From contig JAPOON010000735.1 in the NCBI GenBank assembly GCA_026713405.1, forward strand, positions 1-6,830: DNA of 6,830 bases. Reading direction: 5' to 3'. This document shows positions 5,618-6,830 of this stretch, in pieces; the stretch's first letter is position 1; every line of letters begins with the position of its first letter. Source of the stretch: Gammaproteobacteria bacterium. Lineage in GTDB: Bacteria; Pseudomonadota; Gammaproteobacteria; Pseudomonadales; Azotimanducaceae_A. The translations under genes and the position numbers were made by a program. Below the pieces are notes generated by a model. That model did no database searches. It was not told the origin of the DNA and saw only the letters and a list, made by a program, of their open reading frames with translations.

Positions 5618-6830
5618 TCATTGCTCGAGGGAAACCCTCGCACCGTCCGCCAGCCCCGCCAGCAACGCTACCGCCAGGTCCGCCACCACGCGCTCACCGG
5701 TATCGAGGCCCGAAACGATTCTCACCCGACCGCCCTGCGTCTCGCCGGGAACCACGGGGCGCCGCTCGACCACGTCGCCGGCCACCACCATCACGTACAC
5801 ACCCTCGCCGTCTTCGGCAACGGCAGCCCCGGGCACCAGCACGCCGCCGGGATTCTGCACCGGCCTGACCGTCGCCTGATCCTCCAGGAAAGCCACCCGC
5901 ACACCCATGTCGGGCAATACCCTGGCGTTGCGTTCGATGAACCCGATGCGCACGCGCACGGTCGCCTTGTTGCGGTCTGCCGCCGGAATGATGGCGATGA
6001 CCGCCGCTGCATAGCCGTCTTCCGGCCAGGCGTTCAACGCCACGCGCACCGGCTGCCCGCTGTACACGCGGTTGATGTAGGCCTCGTTGACATCCACTTC
6101 CACTTCGAGGGAATCCATGTCGACGATGGTGCAGATGCCGGTGCGGGTAAAGCCGCCGCCGGCGGATACCGGCGAGATCATCTCCCCGGGCTGGGCGGCC
6201 TTGGCGACGACGATGCCGGCAAAGGGCGCGCGAATCTGCATGTCCTCGACAATGCGTCGCTGGACGGCGGCATTGCGCTCCGCCACCACGATATCCTGCG
6301 CCGCGCTTTCGAGACGCGCCAGCAGGCCCTCAACCGACAACCGGTTCCGGTCCAGGTCCGCCTGGCTCGCAAGTTGCCGTCCGGCCAGTTCTTCAGTGCG
6401 CTCCAGGTCGAGGCGGCCCTGCCTGAGCTGTACGTCGAGTTCCCGCAGATAACGCCGCGCGGCCTCGAGCTGCGAATCCGCAAGCTCAAGCTGAGCACGC
6501 GGGATACTGTCGTCCAGCCGGGCAAGCAGCTGCCCTTCCTCGACCACCATCCCCTCCTCGATCAGCACCTCCACGACCTTGCCCGTCGCCTTGCTGCTCA
6601 CCGTCGCCTGCCGGCGCGCAACCACATACCCCGTCGCATCCAGCACGCTCGGCCCGGCGGCAGCAGCCGGCGCAGCCTGCGCCACTGCCGTGCCCACTGC
6701 GGGCAACCCGGCGTCTCCAGGAAACTCGAAGAACCACAGCACAAACCCGGCCCCACCGGCCAGCGCAATCAGCAGGAACCACTTCAGCGGCCGCGCACCC
6801 GAGGCCGGCGCCTCCGTCCGGTCGATCCGA
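5618..6830 (-). CDS. Periplasmic adaptor (membrane fusion protein, MacA/HlyD/RND-adaptor family), N-terminus off window
   Basis: The frame is open from TGA at 5618-5620 to the right edge, 403 residues, and has no clear start, so the gene begins beyond 6830. A GTG at 6742 could be taken as a start, but it lies inside the membrane anchor (residues about 17-34, WFLLIALAGGAGFVLWFF) and the 29 codons before it are protein-like, so that start is wrong. Domains in visible numbering are: half lipoyl domain about 65-108 (ATGYVVARRQATVSSKATG onward), alpha-helical hairpin about 109-195 rich in Leu/Arg/Glu heptads, second lipoyl half from IRAPFAGIVVAKA (199-211), beta-barrel about 235-318 and membrane-proximal domain to the end. 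It should be anchored in the inner membrane, bridging the permeases to an outer-membrane channel. No such channel gene is in the window. First visible gene of the operon. Confidence 0.92.
   Translation of the reverse strand, partial: RIDRTEAPASGARPLKWFLLIALAGGAGFVLWFFEFPGDAGLPAVGTAVAQAAPAAAAGPSVLDATGYVVARRQATVSSKATGKVVEVLIEEGMVVEEGQLLARLDDSIPRAQLELADSQLEAARRYLRELDVQLRQGRLDLERTEELAGRQLASQADLDRNRLSVEGLLARLESAAQDIVVAERNAAVQRRIVEDMQIRAPFAGIVVAKAAQPGEMISPVSAGGGFTRTGICTIVDMDSLEVEVDVNEAYINRVYSGQPVRVALNAWPEDGYAAAVIAIIPAADRNKATVRVRIGFIERNARVLPDMGVRVAFLEDQATVRPVQNPGGVLVPGAAVAEDGEGVYVMVVAGDVVERRPVVPGETQGGRVRIVSGLDTGERVVADLAVALLAGLADGARVSLEQ

Overview
The window comes from a GC-rich bacterium, and its gene families and compact layout suggest a proteobacterium, most likely a gammaproteobacterium; this is inference from content, since there is no rRNA or other marker. 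No mobile element, CRISPR array, tRNA or rRNA gene was seen. The first ~70 bases are long C-runs that look like low-complexity sequence or a contig-end artefact.

Layout from left to right: (i) positions 1-240 carry the 3' end of an unidentified plus-strand gene. (ii) Positions 241-341 are a convergent gap with two perfect palindromes. (iii) A complete minus-strand threonine ammonia-lyase with a C-terminal ACT domain lies at 342-1562. (iv) A 71-base divergent promoter region (1563-1633) follows. (v) A plus-strand flavodoxin-fold protein (1634-2095) is followed by (vi) a small plus-strand gene, 2173-2394, interrupted by an in-frame TGA that almost certainly encodes selenocysteine. It is a SelW/Rdx-type thioredoxin-fold protein with a C-V-Q-U redox motif and a good bacterial SECIS hairpin directly after the TGA. 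(vii) A 152-base convergent gap (2395-2546) holds only weak hairpins. (viii) A four-gene minus-strand export operon, read right to left, fills 2547-6830: membrane-fusion adaptor (N-terminus off the right edge), ABC ATPase, and two different MacB/FtsX-type permeases.

The most notable item is the selenoprotein. It is invisible to ordinary ORF calling because the TGA falls at codon 11 and there is no in-frame start after it. It implies that the host has the SelA/SelB/SelC/SelD machinery. It lies 77 bases behind a flavodoxin-like redox gene, so the two may form a small redox module. The export operon resembles MacA-MacB systems, but the ATPase is a separate protein and there are two distinct permeases, pointing to a heteromeric transporter. 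Its substrate cannot be read from the sequence.
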